DNA from: Lachnospiraceae bacterium
Lineage (GTDB): Bacteria; Bacillota; Clostridia; Lachnospirales; Lachnospiraceae
Direction: 5' to 3'
DNA: 64,000 bases
NCBI GenBank assembly: GCA_910575105.1
Contig: CAJTDK010000003.1
Span: forward strand, 124,001-188,000
Part shown: positions 63,852-64,000 of the stretch, one piece after another
How positions within the stretch are numbered: the stretch's first letter is position 1
Layout of the letters: the number at the start of each line of letters is the position of its first letter
Translations under genes and position numbers: made by a program
Notes under the pieces: model-generated
Seen by the model: the letters and a program-made list of their open reading frames with translations, nothing else
What the model was told of the DNA's origin: nothing
Database searches by the model: none

Positions 63852-64000
63852 GAATAATTGTTATAAAATCTGGCTACGGCTAGAAAATCTAACGCAGCAA
63901 CTGGAAAATCAGACAGGTGATATGGCTCGTTACTTATTATTCAGTGTACTAGGATTCACATGCACCATACAGTGTTTCACATCACTGGCTCCGCGCTCAA

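Overview
The window looks like a chromosomal stretch of a low-to-mid GC Gram-positive anaerobe, most likely a gut Lachnospiraceae or related Clostridia. This rests on AGGAGG-type ribosome binding sites, frequent TTG and GTG starts, Firmicutes-style DAHP synthase and AroB, ATP-dependent DhaK/DhaL, and teichoic-acid-like CDP-alcohol enzymes. No rRNA, tRNA or CRISPR array was seen.

Region 1 (1-1100) is the end of an IS256-family element inserted in the remnant of an AAA-ATPase/PD-(D/E)XK gene. Region 2 (1.1-36.0 kb, all minus strand, AT-rich) is a very large glycan-modification cluster of about 30 tightly packed genes. It holds family 2 and 4 glycosyltransferases, two LicD proteins, FkbM and other methyltransferases, six cytidylyltransferase-type enzymes, two radical SAM/SPASM proteins, a PdxA-like dehydrogenase, duplicated TupA-like ATP-grasp proteins, a MptE/Maf-like protein, and a SerA-like/HisC-like/HAD trio. 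Its most striking property is a roughly 90-residue Rossmann-like module (GxGxxG, then a VDND-like turn, then a PE motif, then a hydrophobic strand). The module recurs in twelve genes, attached to unrelated enzymes at either end, in the middle, or alone behind a membrane anchor. The cluster encodes no flippase, polymerase or other polytopic membrane protein. That suggests cytoplasmic glycosylation of a protein, or export by proteins encoded elsewhere.

Region 3 (36.1-39.7 kb) holds two intact AAA-ATPase/PD-(D/E)XK genes. Each is preceded by the same 61-bp sequence and bracketed by related inverted repeats, like small mobile units. Region 4 (39.8-44.4 kb, minus) resumes the CDP-glycerol theme with a glycerophosphotransferase fused to a propeller-like domain, a cytidylyltransferase/Gfo-Idh-MocA fusion, and a GlpQ-type phosphodiesterase. 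A divergent promoter pair follows at 44.5 kb.

Region 5 (44.6-52.6 kb) is more GC-rich and housekeeping in character: topB, a DUF3810 protein, an alpha/beta hydrolase, aroF, aroB and a short-chain dehydrogenase. Region 6 (52.7-63.8 kb) is a sugar catabolic operon with a ribose-type ABC importer, a fucose/arabinose-type isomerase, a PMI-like cupin and two DhaK/DhaL kinase sets. A divergent IclR regulator, operator-like palindromes and an intercistronic attenuator are also visible.

Several genes in region 2 are broken or candidates for switching. An FkbM methyltransferase is split at an A9 tract, a second gene is split at an A6 tract, a CitC-like fragment is joined to another gene at an 11-bp inverted repeat, and one glycosyltransferase lacks its C-terminal half. 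This points to rapid remodelling of the locus.
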